Source of the DNA: Sulfolobus islandicus Y.N.15.51
GTDB lineage: Archaea; Thermoproteota; Thermoprotei_A; Sulfolobales; Sulfolobaceae
Length of the DNA stretch: 64,000 bases
Assembly: GCF_000022485.1 (NCBI RefSeq)
Contig: NC_012623.1
Coordinates: forward strand, 496,001 to 560,000
Direction of reading: 5' to 3'
The stretch's first letter is position 1, and the number at the start of each line of letters is the position of its first letter. Below, piece after piece: positions 63,527-64,000 of this stretch. A model generated the notes under the pieces. That model made no database searches. It had not been told where the DNA came from and saw only the letters and a program-made list of their open reading frames with translations. The position numbers and the translations under genes are program-made.

Positions 63527-64000
63527 TTAACGAACATTTAAAGCTTTTATCTTTTTAAGATATTCATCTATGGTTATTACATTATTATTTTCATCAACAA
63601 CTAGTGTTCCCGGAAATCCTTTTCTAGCTTTTAATATATACCAAGAAACCACAATACCAGCAAATACGGTGATCATTAAAAGCTGAACAATATCCATTTG
63701 TAGTACAGATTGAATATCTCCCCAAGAGTTTACTGCAGTTGCTGTAATGGGTATTACTATATTCGCTATTCCTAAACTATTTATCCTCCAGTAAAATACT
63801 GGAGCTCCGAAACCATCTAATATTCTACCTAGGAGCCACAATACTCCCTCAACTGCAGCTACCTCAGTGAAAGCCCCAGTAATACCTAATACAGAAACAG
63901 ATAACACTACAATCATGGCTGTTGAAATACCGATCATTGCAGTAGCTACCAATGGTTCTCCACTCCTATTAACTTTAGTAAAAATCTTAGGTGCTGCGTT
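63527..64000 (-). CDS. APC-superfamily amino-acid permease, C-terminal part (window edge)
   Basis: The frame is open at base 64000. AAPKIFTKVNRSGEPLVATA is the cytoplasmic loop before helix 8-9 of APC permeases, followed by four or so hydrophobic helices (IGISTAMIVVLSVSVLGITG; QLLMITVFAGIVVSWYILKA) and a charged tail (DENNNVITIDEYLKKIKALNVR). It imports amino acids or polyamines; substrate unknown. Confidence 0.82.
   Translation of the reverse strand, partial: NAAPKIFTKVNRSGEPLVATAMIGISTAMIVVLSVSVLGITGAFTEVAAVEGVLWLLGRILDGFGAPVFYWRINSLGIANIVIPITATAVNSWGDIQSVLQMDIVQLLMITVFAGIVVSWYILKARKGFPGTLVVDENNNVITIDEYLKKIKALNVR

Noticed and set aside
1-64000. CRISPR array or cas genes
   Set aside because: No regularly spaced repeats of 24-37 bases and no Cas protein motifs were seen on either strand.

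Overview
This window looks like chromosome from a Sulfolobales archaeon, most likely Saccharolobus (Sulfolobus) solfataricus or a close relative. The reasons are AT-rich DNA, many TATA boxes placed 25-28 nt before an ATG (leaderless mRNAs), dense vapBC pairs, and insertion sequences of the ISC1225 (ISH3), ISC1332 (IS256), ISC1058 (IS5), IS110, IS630 and IS200/605-TnpB kinds. It also holds an alpha-galactosidase whose two catalytic aspartates fall at 367 and 425, the numbers I recall for S. solfataricus GalS, and a 373-residue enolase-superfamily sugar-acid dehydratase that fits AraD. Organism and locus matches are from memory, not from a search.

Layout. 1-10.7 kb: sugar catabolism and transport (MFS end, AraD-like dehydratase, HD phosphohydrolase, GalS, DHA2-type MFS), then a LUD/CCG iron-sulfur oxidoreductase pair and an MBL-fold hydrolase. 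10.7-13.6 kb: a TnpB scar, a vapBC pair with a palindromic operator, and an IS110 element broken by a frameshift and by a 346-bp MITE-like insertion. 13.8-19.9 kb: a MaoC hydratase and five proteins with pilin-like N-termini, four in one operon and one divergent, sharing a palindromic TATA box. 19.9-30.8 kb: an MFS gene split by a TnpB element that carries an extra AbrB-like gene, acyl-CoA metabolism (class III CoA-transferase, acyl-CoA dehydrogenase), a polytopic membrane protein, MFS and NDH-2-like genes, and an MFS gene cut off by an ISC1225-like IS.

31.4-43.5 kb: ordinary chromosome with a compact lipoate island (lipoate ligase, one-domain lipoyl protein, lipoyl synthase, LipM-like octanoyltransferase), a GlcDEF-like flavin/Fe-S oxidase operon, a Nudix hydrolase, an ABC-2 exporter, TrmO and a CBS protein. 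43.5-45.4 kb: a tethered extracellular protein and an HxlR-type regulator.

45.4-57.2 kb: a decayed genomic island. Two copies of a tRNA 3' end, each followed by a copy of the same gene, suggest old integration into a tRNA gene. The island holds three vapBC loci (one dead, one IS-split, one intact), IS110, ISC1058, IS630, ISC1225 and ISC1332 material, an 8-cysteine small protein that may be an archaeocin, and several genes cut by ISs. 57.2-64 kb: chromosome again, with a secreted protein, a phosphate/sugar MFS, a tethered extracellular protein divergent from a membrane-anchored Hanks-type kinase, a universal stress protein and the end of an APC permease.

The best candidates for something little described are the pilin-like/LamG-like surface cluster, the one-domain lipoyl island, the AbrB-TnpB element with a structured left end, the Cys-rich archaeocin-like pair, and the duplicated tRNA-end/gene unit.
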